DNA of 64,000 nt from Rhizobium sp. CIAT894 (GCF_000172795.2 NZ_CP020947.1:3624501-3688500), one strand, 5' to 3'. Shown: positions 18,763-28,190, counted from the first letter of the stretch. The notes: generated by a model not told the origin, from the letters alone. A program made the numbers and translations.

Positions 18763-19140
18763 ATGCACGATAGCCCGGCCCTGATGATGATCGTTCTCGG
18801 CCGTCTGTTGCTGGGCGGCCTCTATGTCGCTGGCGGCATTCATCATTTTTTCGTTATCGTGCCGCTGACCGACGCGATCGAAGCCCGCGGCATCCCTTTT
18901 GCGAAATGAGTGCTGCTCTCAGGCAGCCTGTTCCAGATCGTCGCCGGCACAATGCTGACACTGGGTCTCTTCGTCGCGGCAGCGGCATTCGGTCTCATCG
19001 TCTTCACCCTTGCCGCCACGATCATGCTGTTGAATTTCTGGGATATGCAGGGAACGGCCCGCGAAAGCGCGATCAATACCTGGAAAACCAATATGGCGGT
19101 CATCGGCGGCCTGCTGGTGACAGCCGCCGGCGCGATGTGA
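18763..19140 (+). pseudogene. DoxX-family membrane protein interrupted by an in-frame TGA
   Basis: The frame from ATG 18763 encodes a DoxX-type small membrane protein (LGRLLLGGLYVAGGIHHFF, then after the break GSLFQIVAGTMLTLGLF and ATIMLLNFWDMQG). It is intact over 126 codons except for a TGA at 18907-18909, codon 49. Family members usually have a Trp (TGG) at this place, so a single base change explains it. Before the stop there is one helix; after it, three. A GTG right after the TGA (18910) could restart translation of the second part. It is either a recent pseudogene, a sequencing error or, less likely, read-through. Confidence 0.8.
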
Positions 19141-19145
19141 AGCGT

Positions 19146-21254
19146 TTATGCCGCCGGCTCGCCATTCGCCCGCGCATGGGCGGCGTAGCGCGCGACGGCT
19201 GCATCGACCTCCGCGTCGCGATCACCCGCCACCTGGACCGTCGGCACGGCGAATTCGATGCCATTTTCCTTAAAGGCATTGCGGATCATCGCCAGCGCAT
19301 TGCGGCGGATAACGAACTGCTCGCCGGGCTTGGTCATCATCGACAGCCGGATTTCGATCGCGAATTCGCCGAACTGCTCGACACCCTTCATCTTCAGCGT
19401 CTCGATGATATGCGGGCCGAATTCCGGATTTTCGAGCAGCGTCTGGCCGATCTGCTTGATCACCTTCTTCGCCTTGACGAGATCGGTGTCGTATTTGACG
19501 TTGAGGCTGATCTTGTCGATCGTCCAGTCGCGGTTGAGGTTCTTCACCGCGCCGAGTTCGCCGAACGGCACCGTCGTCAGCGGCCCACGATGATGCCTGA
19601 GCTTCACCGAGCGCAGGCTGAAAGCCTCGACCACGCCCTTGTGGCTGCCGCTTTCGATATATTCGCCGATTCGGAAGGCATCGTCCCAGAGGTAAAACAT
19701 GCCGCTGATGACATCCTTGACGATCGTCTGCGCGCCGAAGCCGACCGCAACGCCGACGACACCGGCACCGGCGATCAGCGGTCCGATCTCGATACCGAGG
19801 CCGGAGAGCACCATCAAAACCGCAATGACGGCAATGACCACGGCCAGGATATTGCGAAAGATCGGCAGCAGCGTCTGTATCCGTGCGCGTCTGGCCTTCT
19901 CCTCGTCCGTTGTCCCGCCGTCCACGGATGAGTCGAGCAGCTTGCCGTCGATATAGGCCTTGATGACATGCCAGAGCAGATCGGCGGCAAGCAGGATAAC
20001 AATGCCTCCGATGACGCCGCGGGCGATCTTGTCGACCATGGTATCACCGGCGGCCATCGTATCGGCGCCGACGCCGAGCATATGCCCGAGCCAGATGGCG
20101 GCAACCGCAATGATCAGCGCCCGCACACCACGGTCGAGAAGCACGGCCGCAATGCGGCGTGCGGCAAGGAAACTCGCTTCGGTCTGCTGCAGCGATTTCA
20201 CCGCTAGCGTCGAGACGGCAAGCACGCGCGGCAGCAGCAGCACATAGATGCCGAGCCAGAGCAGCCAGTTGAAACCTGCCACCCACAGGCTCCAGAGCAA
20301 CAGGAAATAAACGGTGAGCGCCCAGGAGATCCCGTGACCGCGCTTCTCGTCCTTGTGCGGCCGCGACCAGACCGCTTCGATGGCTATCAACAGCAGGCCG
20401 ATCCCCAGGATATAGCCGATAAGGAGCCGGACGCTTGGGGAATAGCCGAGTGGCTCCATCGACTGGATCATCGCCCAGCCGAAAATGAAATAGATGACGA
20501 AGGTGGCGCAACGGCGGTACCAGAAGAGCGCAACGGCGCGCCCCGGCATAAGCGGAGCGCTGATGCCCTGTCGTTCTTCTTCGGTCCGAGCCGCTCCGAT
20601 CAGATCGACCAGCACGCCGCCGAGGCAGATCGTGAAGCGCTGGACGATGAGCGCGACGACGCAGACGATCGCGATACTCTGGCTGAGGGGCGGCCAGCCG
20701 AGGCTGAGAAGCGCAAGCACCGTTGCCGCCGCGAAAATCAGCGCCGGGATGACCCGCGGCGCCAGATGCATGCCGGCCTCAGCCAGCCGACGACGGCGGC
20801 GGCGGAAGGCATAGCGGGCAATACTTTCGACGATCCCCCCAACCAGAAAAATCGCCAGAAACTGCCCCACCATGCGCGGCCAGCCGGTGGCAGCGATTTC
20901 ACCGAAGAACAGCGAGGACGCATTGCCGATCTGAATGGGTAAAATCATCGCGGCATCGGAGACCATGGAGACATGCCGACGGGCGTGCTGCAGCAGACCC
21001 GACAGCACCGACATCTGATTTTCAGACGTGGCGTTGGCCGCAGGCGTCGCTGCCATCTGCGTCGACATCCACTGCTTGACTTCGGGCGTCTGCATGAGCT
21101 GCATCATCTCACGCACCTGCGCTGGCGGAGCGGCCGCGACCGGCGCTTGCGCCGGCGTCTGGGAAAAGCCAGGCGCAGCCGCAGAAAAAAACGCAATGAA
21201 TGCCAGTATGCCTGATATGGCGGCCGTCCAGCCTCCTGCCCTGTCACGCCTCAT
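19146..21254 (-). CDS. MscS-family mechanosensitive ion channel
   Basis: Encodes 702 residues with a signal peptide (MRRDRAGGWTAAISG, cleaved about AAAPGFSQ), a periplasmic stretch rich in Pro/Ala/Gln and about ten membrane helices. It ends in the MscS core: the pore-lining helix GAGVVGVAVGFGAQTIVKD near residue 505, then the beta domain (YLWDDAFRIGEYIESGSHKG, VEAFSLRSVKLRHHRG) and the C-terminal cage. It resembles the large YbiO/YbdG-type channels that release solutes on osmotic downshock. The frame runs 43 codons further upstream, but the signal peptide starts at the ATG at 21254, which is the more likely start. Confidence 0.9.
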   Translation of the reverse strand: MRRDRAGGWTAAISGILAFIAFFSAAAPGFSQTPAQAPVAAAPPAQVREMMQLMQTPEVKQWMSTQMAATPAANATSENQMSVLSGLLQHARRHVSMVSDAAMILPIQIGNASSLFFGEIAATGWPRMVGQFLAIFLVGGIVESIARYAFRRRRRRLAEAGMHLAPRVIPALIFAAATVLALLSLGWPPLSQSIAIVCVVALIVQRFTICLGGVLVDLIGAARTEEERQGISAPLMPGRAVALFWYRRCATFVIYFIFGWAMIQSMEPLGYSPSVRLLIGYILGIGLLLIAIEAVWSRPHKDEKRGHGISWALTVYFLLLWSLWVAGFNWLLWLGIYVLLLPRVLAVSTLAVKSLQQTEASFLAARRIAAVLLDRGVRALIIAVAAIWLGHMLGVGADTMAAGDTMVDKIARGVIGGIVILLAADLLWHVIKAYIDGKLLDSSVDGGTTDEEKARRARIQTLLPIFRNILAVVIAVIAVLMVLSGLGIEIGPLIAGAGVVGVAVGFGAQTIVKDVISGMFYLWDDAFRIGEYIESGSHKGVVEAFSLRSVKLRHHRGPLTTVPFGELGAVKNLNRDWTIDKISLNVKYDTDLVKAKKVIKQIGQTLLENPEFGPHIIETLKMKGVEQFGEFAIEIRLSMMTKPGEQFVIRRNALAMIRNAFKENGIEFAVPTVQVAGDRDAEVDAAVARYAAHARANGEPAA

Positions 21255-21464
21255 GACCGCCCTCCAATGAAGTGTCGGCGCTTGCACAAAGCAAGGCCGA
21301 CATTTCCCAATGGATACTCGCGACTGTTGCCGCCAGCAAGCGGTAGGAAAACCATACCGATGGCTAGGAGGATCCGGCGTCACCGCCTGCCGGAAGCGGA
21401 CCTTCAGCCCACCATTTGCAGGGTGACGATCGCATTCCGCTCGATGAAGACGGTGGCCCGGCCT

Positions 21465-22496
21465 TCAGGATTTCGGGGCCGGCTTTTCTACATGGCCGCC
21501 GAAGCCCGCGCGCATCGCCGACAGCACCTTGTTGGCGAATTCGTCATTATCGCGCGAGGAGAAGCGGCCGTAGAGCGCAGCACTCAGCACCGGCGTCGGC
21601 ACGCTTTCATCGATCGCCGCCATGATCGTCCAGCGGCCTTCGCCGCTGTCGGAGACGCGGCCGGCATATTTCGACAGCGCCGGATCGGCATACAGCGCAT
21701 CGGCCGTGAGATCGAGCAGCCAGGAGGTGATGACGCTGCCGCGGCGCCAGACTTCGGCTACATCCTGCAGGTTGAAGTCGTATTGAAAATGTTCGGGATG
21801 GGCGAGCGGCGCGGTTTCCGCGTCGGCCACATGCGCGGCAGCGCCGATATTGGCGTGTTTCAGGATGTTGAGGCCTTCGGCATAGGCAGCCATCAGGCCA
21901 TATTCGATGCCATTATGCACCATCTTGACGAAATGGCCGGCGCCATGCGGGCCGCAATGCAGGTAGCCTTGTTCGGCGGGGCTGGCCGCAGTTGCCTCGG
22001 CAGTGCGGTTCGGCGAAGCTTCCGTCGTGCCGGCGCCGGGCGCCAATGTCGCGAAAATCGGCGACAGGTGCTGGACGGTGCCCTTCTCGCCGCCGATCAT
22101 CAGGCAATAACCGCGCTCCAGGCCGAACACACCGCCGCTGGTGCCGACGTCGACATAGTGGATGCCCTTGGTGATGAGTTCGGCGCCGCGGCGGATATCG
22201 TCGTGGTAATAGGAGTTGCCGCCGTCGATGACGATATCGCCGTTCTGCAACAGCGGCACCAGACTGGCCAACACCTTATCGACAATCGCCGCCGGCAACA
22301 TCAGCCAGATGGCTCTGGGATGGGCAAGCCTCGAGACGAATTCCTCGAGCGAAGCACTGCCAGTCGCACCGAGGCCCGCGAGTTCGGCAACGCTTTCCGG
22401 CCTGGCGTCGTAAACGACGCATTCGTGACCGCCTCGCATCAACCGCTGGACCATGTAATTGCCCATGCGGCCCAAACCAATCATGCCAAGCTGCAT
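21465..22496 (-). CDS. gnd: 6-phosphogluconate dehydrogenase, decarboxylating (short type)
   Basis: Encodes 343 residues. The NAD(P) Rossmann motif is MIGLGRMGNYMVQRL at the N terminus; the substrate motif is HGAGHFVKMVHNGIEYG near residue 180 (catalytic Lys and Asn). The length matches the short, often NAD-preferring GndA/YqeC group, not the 470-residue form. It would oxidise 6-phosphogluconate to ribulose 5-phosphate in the pentose pathway. The open frame extends 42 codons upstream, but MQLGMIG at 22496 is the family start. Transketolase is encoded 2.6 kb away, though not in one operon. Confidence 0.93.
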   Translation of the reverse strand: MQLGMIGLGRMGNYMVQRLMRGGHECVVYDARPESVAELAGLGATGSASLEEFVSRLAHPRAIWLMLPAAIVDKVLASLVPLLQNGDIVIDGGNSYYHDDIRRGAELITKGIHYVDVGTSGGVFGLERGYCLMIGGEKGTVQHLSPIFATLAPGAGTTEASPNRTAEATAASPAEQGYLHCGPHGAGHFVKMVHNGIEYGLMAAYAEGLNILKHANIGAAAHVADAETAPLAHPEHFQYDFNLQDVAEVWRRGSVITSWLLDLTADALYADPALSKYAGRVSDSGEGRWTIMAAIDESVPTPVLSAALYGRFSSRDNDEFANKVLSAMRAGFGGHVEKPAPKS

Positions 22497-22630
22497 AATG
22501 AATCTCCTGGAAATCGAGATGAAGTATCGAATCCGGAAATTAGCACCGGCAGTGTGACAGGCAAGCGAAGTCTCGTCCGTATCGGCGAATGCGACGATTG
22601 TGCCTCCGCCCGCCGGGACCAATGCACGCG

Positions 22631-23113
22631 TCAGATATCAGGCGCGCTGGCCGGCTCACCCTTCATTTCGCTGAGGAACATGCCCTCGCGCAGATTGATG
22701 TCATATTCGACGAAGCCCTTCATGCAGCAAAGCATCTGCGTCCAGCCCTCGCAGTTGAGATAAGTGCCGCGGCGGCCGGCATCGTCGTCGCGCCAGCCGG
22801 TCTCGGCGATGGTCACCAGCGTGCCGCCATCGTCCAGCGGCTTGAAGTTCATTTCCACCATCGTCTTATAGGTCGTCTTATCTTCGGCGGTCCCGCCGTC
22901 CCAACGCAGCACGATGCGGCTTTCAGGCACGAGCTCGACCACCTCGACCGCCGCATCCTTCCACCAGGTTACCGTCGTACCCTGGACAAGCGGCGCGCTC
23001 GCCCCGCCGATCGTGGTGAAATAGCTGCTAAGCTTCTTCGGGTTGACGACAGCGTCGAAGACCTCTGCGACGGGACGGCCGATGCGGCCGGAAACACGGA
23101 TTCCGAGAGACAT
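22631..23113 (-). CDS. SRPBCC/AHSA1-type START-fold protein
   Basis: Encodes 160 residues of the Aha1-like SRPBCC fold: VSGRIGRPVAEVFDAVVNP at the start, FTTIGGASAPLVQGT, then WETFG-like positions replaced by VVELVPESRIVLRWDGG, and TLVTIAETGWRDD. The C-terminal MLCCMKGFVEYDINLREGM is typical of the family. Such proteins bind small hydrophobic ligands. They are commonly paired with a divergent ArsR regulator, exactly as here (71-base gap with a palindrome). A longer open frame upstream would overlap the regulator and is not used. Confidence 0.88.
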   Translation of the reverse strand: MSLGIRVSGRIGRPVAEVFDAVVNPKKLSSYFTTIGGASAPLVQGTTVTWWKDAAVEVVELVPESRIVLRWDGGTAEDKTTYKTMVEMNFKPLDDGGTLVTIAETGWRDDDAGRRGTYLNCEGWTQMLCCMKGFVEYDINLREGMFLSEMKGEPASAPDI

Positions 23114-23165
23114 GGCACTTCTCCTCTTCTCCAGTGCACTGTTTTTCATTGTACCTGGCACCATT

Positions 23166-23185
23166 ATGTTATAAAAACATAACAT
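23166..23185. promoter_or_regulatory. Palindromic operator between the SRPBCC and ArsR genes
   Basis: ATGTTAT (23166-23172), 6 bases, ATAACAT (23179-23185). The right arm overlaps the ArsR ATG at 23184. A TATAAA that could be a -10 element sits inside. It is probably the binding site of the adjacent ArsR-type regulator. Confidence 0.55.
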
Positions 23186-23516
23186 GTCAAGCGAATCAAA
23201 CGACGACCCTGTTTTCAAGGCTCTGGCGCACCATCGCCGTCGCGAAATCCTCGACCTGCTCAAGGATGGCCCGCGGACCACAGGAACGCTTTGCGAGATG
23301 TTTCCGCAGACGGACCGCTGTACGGTGATGCAGCACCTGAAAGTGCTGGAGGAAGCCGATCTGGTCATCGCCAGGAAGGAGGGCCGCGAGCGCTGGAACC
23401 ACCTGAACAGCTTGCCGATCAAACACATCTACGACCGCTGGATCAGCGCCTATGCCGGCCACGCCCTGTCGATCCTCGACCGGTTGAGAAGCAACCTCGA
23501 GGGCCAGCCGGAATAA
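23184..23516 (+). CDS. ArsR-family winged-helix regulator
   Basis: Encodes 110 residues. The winged-helix domain covers VFKALAHHRRREILDLLKDG, then the recognition helix RCTVMQHLKVLEEADLV and the wing ARKEGRERWNHLN. No ArsR metal-site cysteine pair (CxC) is present; it belongs to the ArsR group paired with SRPBCC proteins. It probably represses itself and the divergent SRPBCC gene through the palindrome that overlaps its own start codon. No Shine-Dalgarno is seen, and a possible -10 element lies 8 bases before the ATG, so the mRNA may be leaderless. Confidence 0.88.
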   Translation: MSSESNDDPVFKALAHHRRREILDLLKDGPRTTGTLCEMFPQTDRCTVMQHLKVLEEADLVIARKEGRERWNHLNSLPIKHIYDRWISAYAGHALSILDRLRSNLEGQPE

Positions 23517-23655
23517 TCCCGCGATCAGATCGCCCCCGCCCAATCGACCATCGCGGAGCCCGCAGCTTTCCTGCATCCCCATGCATGATTTACGCGTTGT
23601 CCGGGACTACCGGTCTTTATAGCCTTCGCCGCCGAAACACTGAGGAGGCGGCGCG

Positions 23656-23760
23656 ATGACGATATTGGTGACGAGAAGTGCCGGCCATCTCGGCGAGGCG
23701 CTGATGCGCACGCTGAGAGCGAAACGCCCGCGGGCGCGCGGCATAGGTCTTTGCCGAAGG
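23656..23760 (+). pseudogene. N-terminal remnant of an NAD-dependent epimerase
   Basis: The ATG at 23656 opens a frame reading MTILVTRSAGHLGEALMRTL followed by RA and RGI, clearly the nucleotide-binding start of an SDR epimerase (TGxxGHLG with Gly replaced by Arg). Similarity stops after about 30 codons and the frame continues as unrelated sequence toward the 6S RNA. It marks a deletion or rearrangement point. Its relation to the complete-looking epimerase end at the window start is unknown. Confidence 0.65.
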
Positions 23761-23865
23761 GTCCTCTCCCTTGGGATAGAGGAGAAAGCTGGAAGCGGAC
23801 ACGCGAAAATGCAGCATTTTCTCCGCATGGCCTTTTCGCTGCGAAGCGTTACCAGATCTCAAGGA

Positions 23866-24027
23866 AGGTGCGATCCACGACCACCGATGGATGTTTACGA
23901 TCCTGGGTGCCTACAAACGTAGGTGGGCACCGTGTGTCCAGGCCCACGGGCCTGGCCAGGGACAGCTCCCTTTGGATCGAGTATGGCCCCAGGGATTGTG
24001 GTTCCTGTCGAGAGGCGCAGACCGCAT
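23866..24027 (-). ncRNA. ssrS: 6S RNA
   Basis: It lies directly downstream of zapA on the same strand, the conserved 6S location. On the minus strand a -10-like TATATA (24038-24033) precedes a transcript of ~160 nt. This can fold as one long rod: outer pairs GCGAT/ATCGC and ACCAC/GTGGT, then ATCCcTGGG/CCCAGGAT, an open central region, and the end hairpin CCAGGCC-CGTG-GGCCTGG. A side hairpin around CCTAC/GTAGG lies on the 3' side of the bubble. 6S binds sigma-70 RNA polymerase in stationary phase. Ends are estimates, and the usual downstream folate gene is missing. Confidence 0.75.
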
Positions 24028-24095
24028 CGCGATATATAAGGACGTTTGCGCTGGCGCGCCAGTGGTGGCGGCAGGTCGTTCTTATTTAATTGAGA

Positions 24096-24473
24096 TCAAT
24101 TGAGTTCGGGGCCGGGCCGGCCGTTCAGCTTATCGGTGATGCCGCGGATGCGGCTCGAAACCTCACTGAGCGCCGCCGCCAGATTTTCTTCGGTACGGGC
24201 GGTGGCCGCAAGCACCGTGTCGCGATTACCGCGCAAAGACTCGAGCTCGGATTCCAGCCCGGCGACGCGACGCGTCAACTCGGCAATCTCGTCCATGATC
24301 ATGATACCGGCCATAACAGTGATCCTGAGATCGCCGATTTCCCCGAACTGCCCCTTGAGATGACCGACATAGCGGTCGAAACGGGTGGCGAGATCGGTCA
24401 GGTGATCCTCCTGCCCTTCCTCGCAGGCCATGCGATAGGCCTTGCCGTCGATCGTTACCGTCACCTGCGCCAT
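24096..24473 (-). CDS. zapA: Cell division protein ZapA
   Basis: Encodes 125 residues. The N-terminal ZapA head reads VTVTIDGKAYRMACEEGQE, then HLTDLATRFDRYVGHLKGQFG, and a C-terminal coiled coil (LTRRVAGLESELESLRGN) gives the dimer or tetramer. ZapA bundles FtsZ at the division site. It is preceded by a small coiled-coil gene 17 bases upstream and followed by 6S RNA, as in many alphaproteobacteria. Confidence 0.92.
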   Translation of the reverse strand: MAQVTVTIDGKAYRMACEEGQEDHLTDLATRFDRYVGHLKGQFGEIGDLRITVMAGIMIMDEIAELTRRVAGLESELESLRGNRDTVLAATARTEENLAAALSEVSSRIRGITDKLNGRPGPELN

Positions 24474-24490
24474 GCCAAATTCTCTCTTAA

Positions 24491-24766
24491 TCAGCGATCC
24501 AGAACCGCGCGGATCGTTTCCATGGCCGTCACCAGCCGCCGCGACACCTCGCGGTTGACCTCTTCCAGCCGGTTGGCGCGGAATTCAGCCTGGTCGAGCT
24601 CCTGTGCCAGCCGGGAGCGGTCGGCGTGCACGCGCCGTACCTCGCCTTCGATCTCGCCCTGCTCGCGCTGTCGCTCGATGCGCATGTCGACGGCGTTTTC
24701 GAGGCTCGAAATCGCCTGTCTCAGCTCGTTCAGCGCTGCTTCCATGGTTTTGCCTGTGGGCATCAT
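24491..24766 (-). CDS. DUF4164-family coiled-coil protein
   Basis: Encodes 91 residues, almost wholly a coiled coil rich in Glu, Arg and Gln (ALNELRQAISSLENAVDMRI, then ELDQAEFRANRLEEVNREV). This matches the DUF4164 proteins encoded immediately upstream of zapA in Rhizobiales, a place held in other bacteria by ZapB-like factors. A link to the division ring is inferred from position and coiled-coil nature only. Two adjacent ATG codons exist; the GGGAAGG ribosome site fits the second slightly better. Confidence 0.8.
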   Translation of the reverse strand: MMPTGKTMEAALNELRQAISSLENAVDMRIERQREQGEIEGEVRRVHADRSRLAQELDQAEFRANRLEEVNREVSRRLVTAMETIRAVLDR

Positions 24767-25101
24767 GCCTTCCCGATTCCCGCGCAGGACCCGCGAATCG
24801 ACACGCGGCGCCGATCCTGTGATTTCAAAAAGGATATGCAGCTCGCCGACGGCCCGTCAATAAACCCTGTCACCCCTCTGCCGGCCTATCCTGTGGATGA
24901 GCATCTAACAGACATCAGTCGCAGCAGATTTGTCATTTGTACAATCGCGCGATCAAATGTCAAAAAACGCCACGCCACGCCCGGATTTGGCGTCCCATTT
25001 ATTGACTTGCCAGCCCCAACTGCTATGTGTCTGCCGCTTTCACTCGATGGTCTTGGAGGCTCGAGGCCATCCCCCCGACACCCGGAACTTGCGGAAAAGC
25101 C
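24767..25101 (+). promoter_or_regulatory. Transketolase promoter region with imperfect palindrome
   Basis: A sigma-70-like promoter TTGACT (25002-25007), 16 bases, TATGTG (25024-25029) lies 73 bases before the tkt ATG. Further upstream an inverted repeat, TTTGTCATTTG (24929-24939) and CAAATGTCAAA (24954-24964), has one mismatch and a 14-base loop. It is a candidate operator for a carbon-flux regulator. Nothing else is recognised in the stretch. Confidence 0.45.
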
Positions 25102-27075
25102 ATGACCTCTCCCGAACAACATGACCGGATGGCGAATGCGATCCGTTTTCTCGCCATGGACGCCGTCGAAAAGGCGAACTCCGGTCACCCTGGCATGCCG
25201 ATGGGCATGGCTGACGTGGCGACGGTCCTGTTCACCAAATATCTGAAGTTCGATCCGAAGAAGCCGCACTGGCCGAACCGCGATCGCTTCGTGCTCTCGG
25301 CCGGCCACGGCTCGATGCTGCTCTATTCGCTGCTCTATTTGACCGGCTATCCCGACATGACGGTCGAAGACCTGAAGCAGTTCCGTCAGCTCGGTTCGAA
25401 GACCGCCGGTCATCCGGAATACGGTCACGCCACCGGCATCGAAACGACGACCGGTCCGCTCGGCCAGGGCATTGCCAATTCCGTCGGCATGGCGATTGCC
25501 GAACGCAAGCTGCGTGAGGAGTTCGGCTCCGATCTTCAGGATCACTATACCTATGCCATCTGCGGCGACGGCTGCCTGATGGAGGGCATCAGCCATGAAG
25601 CCATCGCGCTCGCCGGCCACCTGAAGCTGAACAAGCTGATCCTGTTCTGGGACAACAACTCGATCACCATCGATGGCGCCGTGTCTCTGTCGGATTCGAC
25701 CGATCAGATCGCCCGTTTCAAGGCCGTTCATTGGAACACGATCGAGATCGACGGTCACGATCAGGCTGCCATTGCCGCCGCGATCGAAGCGGCCCACAAG
25801 TCCGACCGCCCGACCTTCATCGCCTGCAAGACGATCATCGGCTTCGGCGCCCCGAACAAGCAGGGCACCCACAAGGTTCATGGCAACCCGCTCGGCGCCG
25901 AGGAAATTGCAGCGACCCGCAAGGCGCTGAACTGGGAATCCGAAGCCTTCGTCATCCCGTCGGACGTCTTGGACAGCTGGCGTGCAGCCGGAGCCCGCTC
26001 CGTCGATCTCGTCAAGGCATGGGAAGACGGCCTTGCCAAGGCTCCCGCGAGAGCCGAATTCAGCCGCCGCATGGCGGGCGAGCTGCCTGAAGGCTTCGAT
26101 GCCGCGATCAGCGCCTACAAGAAGAAGCTCGCCGAGACCAAGCCGACGCTTGCCACCCGCAAGGCTTCGGAGGACGCACTCGAGGTGATCAACGGCTTCC
26201 TGCCGGAAACGCTCGGCGGCTCCGCCGACCTGACACCGTCGAACAACACCAAGACCAGCCAGATGCACTCGATCACGCCGACGGATTTCGCCGGTCGTTA
26301 CATGCATTGGGGCATCCGCGAGCACGGCATGGCCTCTGCCATGAACGGTATTGCGCTGCATGGCGGCCTCATCCCCTACAGCGGCGGCTTCCTGATCTTC
26401 TCGGATTATTGCCGCCCGCCGATCCGCCTTGCTGCGCTGATGGGCATCCGCGTCATCCACGTGCTGACGCATGACTCGATCGGCGTCGGCGAAGACGGCC
26501 CGACGCACCAGCCCGTCGAACAGCTCGCCGGCTTGCGCGCCATCCCGAACCTGCTGGTCTTCCGTCCGGCCGACGCCACGGAAACGGCCGAATGCTGGCA
26601 GATCGCCGTCAAGACGCACAACCGTCCTTCCGGCCTTGCTCTGACGCGCCAGAACCTGACTGCGTCCCGCACCGAATACAGCGAAAAGAACCTCTGCGAA
26701 CAGGGCGCTTATACGCTCGCCGGCAATGCTAACTCCAAGGTGACGATCTTCGCTTCCGGCTCGGAAGTTGAAATCGCCCTCGCCGCCCGCGCAGCCCTTG
26801 AAGCCAAGGGCGTGACCGTCCGCGTCGTATCGGTTCCCTGCACGGAGCTGTTCTTCGAGCAGCCGGACGCCTATCGCAAGGAAATCCTCGGCAACTCGCC
26901 GGTCAAGATCGCCGTCGAAGCCGCCGTCCGCGAAGGCTGGGATGCCTTCATCGGGCCGGAAGGCACTTTCATCGGCATGAAGGGCTTCGGCGCTTCCGGT
27001 CCGGTGAAAGACGTTTACAAGCATTTCGGCATCACCGCAGACGCCGTCGTTGCAGCCGCGGAAGCAAAGCTTTAA
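25102..27075 (+). CDS. tkt: Transketolase
   Basis: Encodes 657 residues. The thiamine diphosphate motif [20 protein letters not shown] is near residue 155, preceded by [10 protein letters not shown] and [20 protein letters not shown]. The pyrimidine-domain motif [19 protein letters not shown] is near residue 410, and [18 protein letters not shown] follows. The enzyme moves two-carbon units between sugar phosphates, linking the pentose pathway to glycolysis. The ATG at 25102 fits the family; the frame extends upstream without support. gap follows 81 bases later, separated by a hairpin without a T run, so the two may be cotranscribed. Confidence 0.97.
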   Translation: MTSPEQHDRMANAIRFLAMDAVEKANSGHPGMPMGMADVATVLFTKYLKFDPKKPHWPNRDRFVLSAGHGSMLLYSLLYLTGYPDMTVEDLKQFRQLGSKTAGHPEYGHATGIETTTGPLGQGIANSVGMAIAERKLREEFGSDLQDHYTYAICGDGCLMEGISHEAIALAGHLKLNKLILFWDNNSITIDGAVSLSDSTDQIARFKAVHWNTIEIDGHDQAAIAAAIEAAHKSDRPTFIACKTIIGFGAPNKQGTHKVHGNPLGAEEIAATRKALNWESEAFVIPSDVLDSWRAAGARSVDLVKAWEDGLAKAPARAEFSRRMAGELPEGFDAAISAYKKKLAETKPTLATRKASEDALEVINGFLPETLGGSADLTPSNNTKTSQMHSITPTDFAGRYMHWGIREHGMASAMNGIALHGGLIPYSGGFLIFSDYCRPPIRLAALMGIRVIHVLTHDSIGVGEDGPTHQPVEQLAGLRAIPNLLVFRPADATETAECWQIAVKTHNRPSGLALTRQNLTASRTEYSEKNLCEQGAYTLAGNANSKVTIFASGSEVEIALAARAALEAKGVTVRVVSVPCTELFFEQPDAYRKEILGNSPVKIAVEAAVREGWDAFIGPEGTFIGMKGFGASGPVKDVYKHFGITADAVVAAAEAKL

Positions 27076-27076
27076 T

Positions 27077-27098
27077 GAGAGCGCCTTGAGGCGCTCTC
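27077..27098 (+). other. Hairpin between tkt and gap
   Basis: Perfect 9-bp stem GAGAGCGCC / GGCGCTCTC with TTGA loop, 2 bases after the tkt stop. No T tract follows, so it is more likely an mRNA-stabilising or processing hairpin than a terminator. Confidence 0.55.
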
Positions 27099-27156
27099 CA
27101 TCTCCTCAATTCCAGGCCCGGCCTATCGGGCCCTATTCTATCGGGAGTGAATGAAC

Positions 27157-28167
27157 ATGACAGTCAAGGTTGCCATTAACGGTTTCGGTCGCATCGGCCG
27201 TAACGTCCTCCGCGCTATCGTCGAATCTGGCCGCACCGACATCGAAGTCGTCGCCATCAACGATCTCGGCCCGGTCGAGACCAACGCCCATCTGCTGCGT
27301 TACGACTCGATCCACGGCAAGTTCCCGGCCGACGTGAAGGTCGAAGGCGACACGATCATCGTCGGCGGCGGCAAGCCGATCAAGGTCACGGCAATCAAGG
27401 ATCCGGCAACGCTTCCGCACCGCGAGCTCGGTGTCGACATCGCCATGGAATGCACGGGCATCTTCACCGCCCGCGACAAGGCCGCCGCCCACCTGACCGC
27501 CGGCGCCAAGCGCGTCATCGTCTCGGCTCCCGCCGACGGCGCTGACCTGACGGTCGTTTTCGGCGTCAACCATGACCAGCTGACCAAGGAGCACCTGGTC
27601 ATCTCCAACGCCTCCTGCACCACCAACTGCCTGGTGCCGGTCGTGAAGGTTCTCGACGACGCGGTCGGTATCGACCACGGCTTCATGACGACGATTCACT
27701 CCTACACCGGCGACCAGCCGACGCTCGACACGATGCACAAGGACCTGTATCGCGCCCGCGCCGCCGCCCTTTCGATGATCCCGACCTCGACGGGCGCAGC
27801 CAAGGCCGTCGGCCTCGTTCTGCCACACCTGAAGGGCAAGCTCGACGGCACCTCGATCCGCGTTCCCACGCCGAACGTCTCGGTCGTCGACTTCAAGTTC
27901 GTCGCCAAGAAGGCGACCACGGTCGGCGAAATCAACGAAGCCATCAAGGCTGCTGCCAACGGCAAGCTGAAGGGCGTCCTCGGCTACACCGACGAGCCGC
28001 TCGTCTCGCGCGACTTCAACCACGACAGCCACTCCTCGATCTTCGCAACCGATCAGACAAAGGTCATGGAAGGCAACTTCGTGCGCGTCCTGTCCTGGTA
28101 CGACAACGAGTGGGGCTTCTCCAGCCGCATGTCCGACACGGCCGTGGCCTTCGCCAAGTTCATCTGA
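27157..28167 (+). CDS. gap: Glyceraldehyde-3-phosphate dehydrogenase
   Basis: Encodes 336 residues. NAD-binding [17 protein letters not shown] opens the protein; the catalytic cysteine is in [13 protein letters not shown] near residue 153, with STGAAKAVG and [10 protein letters not shown] later. Two in-frame ATGs exist (27151 and 27157); the ribosome site CGGGAG at 27142 is well spaced only for 27157. It catalyses the central redox step of glycolysis and gluconeogenesis. A strong terminator follows, so gap is the end of the tkt-gap unit. Confidence 0.97.
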   Translation: MTVKVAINGFGRIGRNVLRAIVESGRTDIEVVAINDLGPVETNAHLLRYDSIHGKFPADVKVEGDTIIVGGGKPIKVTAIKDPATLPHRELGVDIAMECTGIFTARDKAAAHLTAGAKRVIVSAPADGADLTVVFGVNHDQLTKEHLVISNASCTTNCLVPVVKVLDDAVGIDHGFMTTIHSYTGDQPTLDTMHKDLYRARAAALSMIPTSTGAAKAVGLVLPHLKGKLDGTSIRVPTPNVSVVDFKFVAKKATTVGEINEAIKAAANGKLKGVLGYTDEPLVSRDFNHDSHSSIFATDQTKVMEGNFVRVLSWYDNEWGFSSRMSDTAVAFAKFI

Positions 28168-28190
28168 GCGCTGGATCACTGAAATCATGG

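Noticed and set aside
23656..24089. Frames through the 6S region as protein-coding
   Set aside because: They overlap a foldable RNA with promoter and conserved position by zapA. Only the first ~30 codons of one frame resemble a protein.
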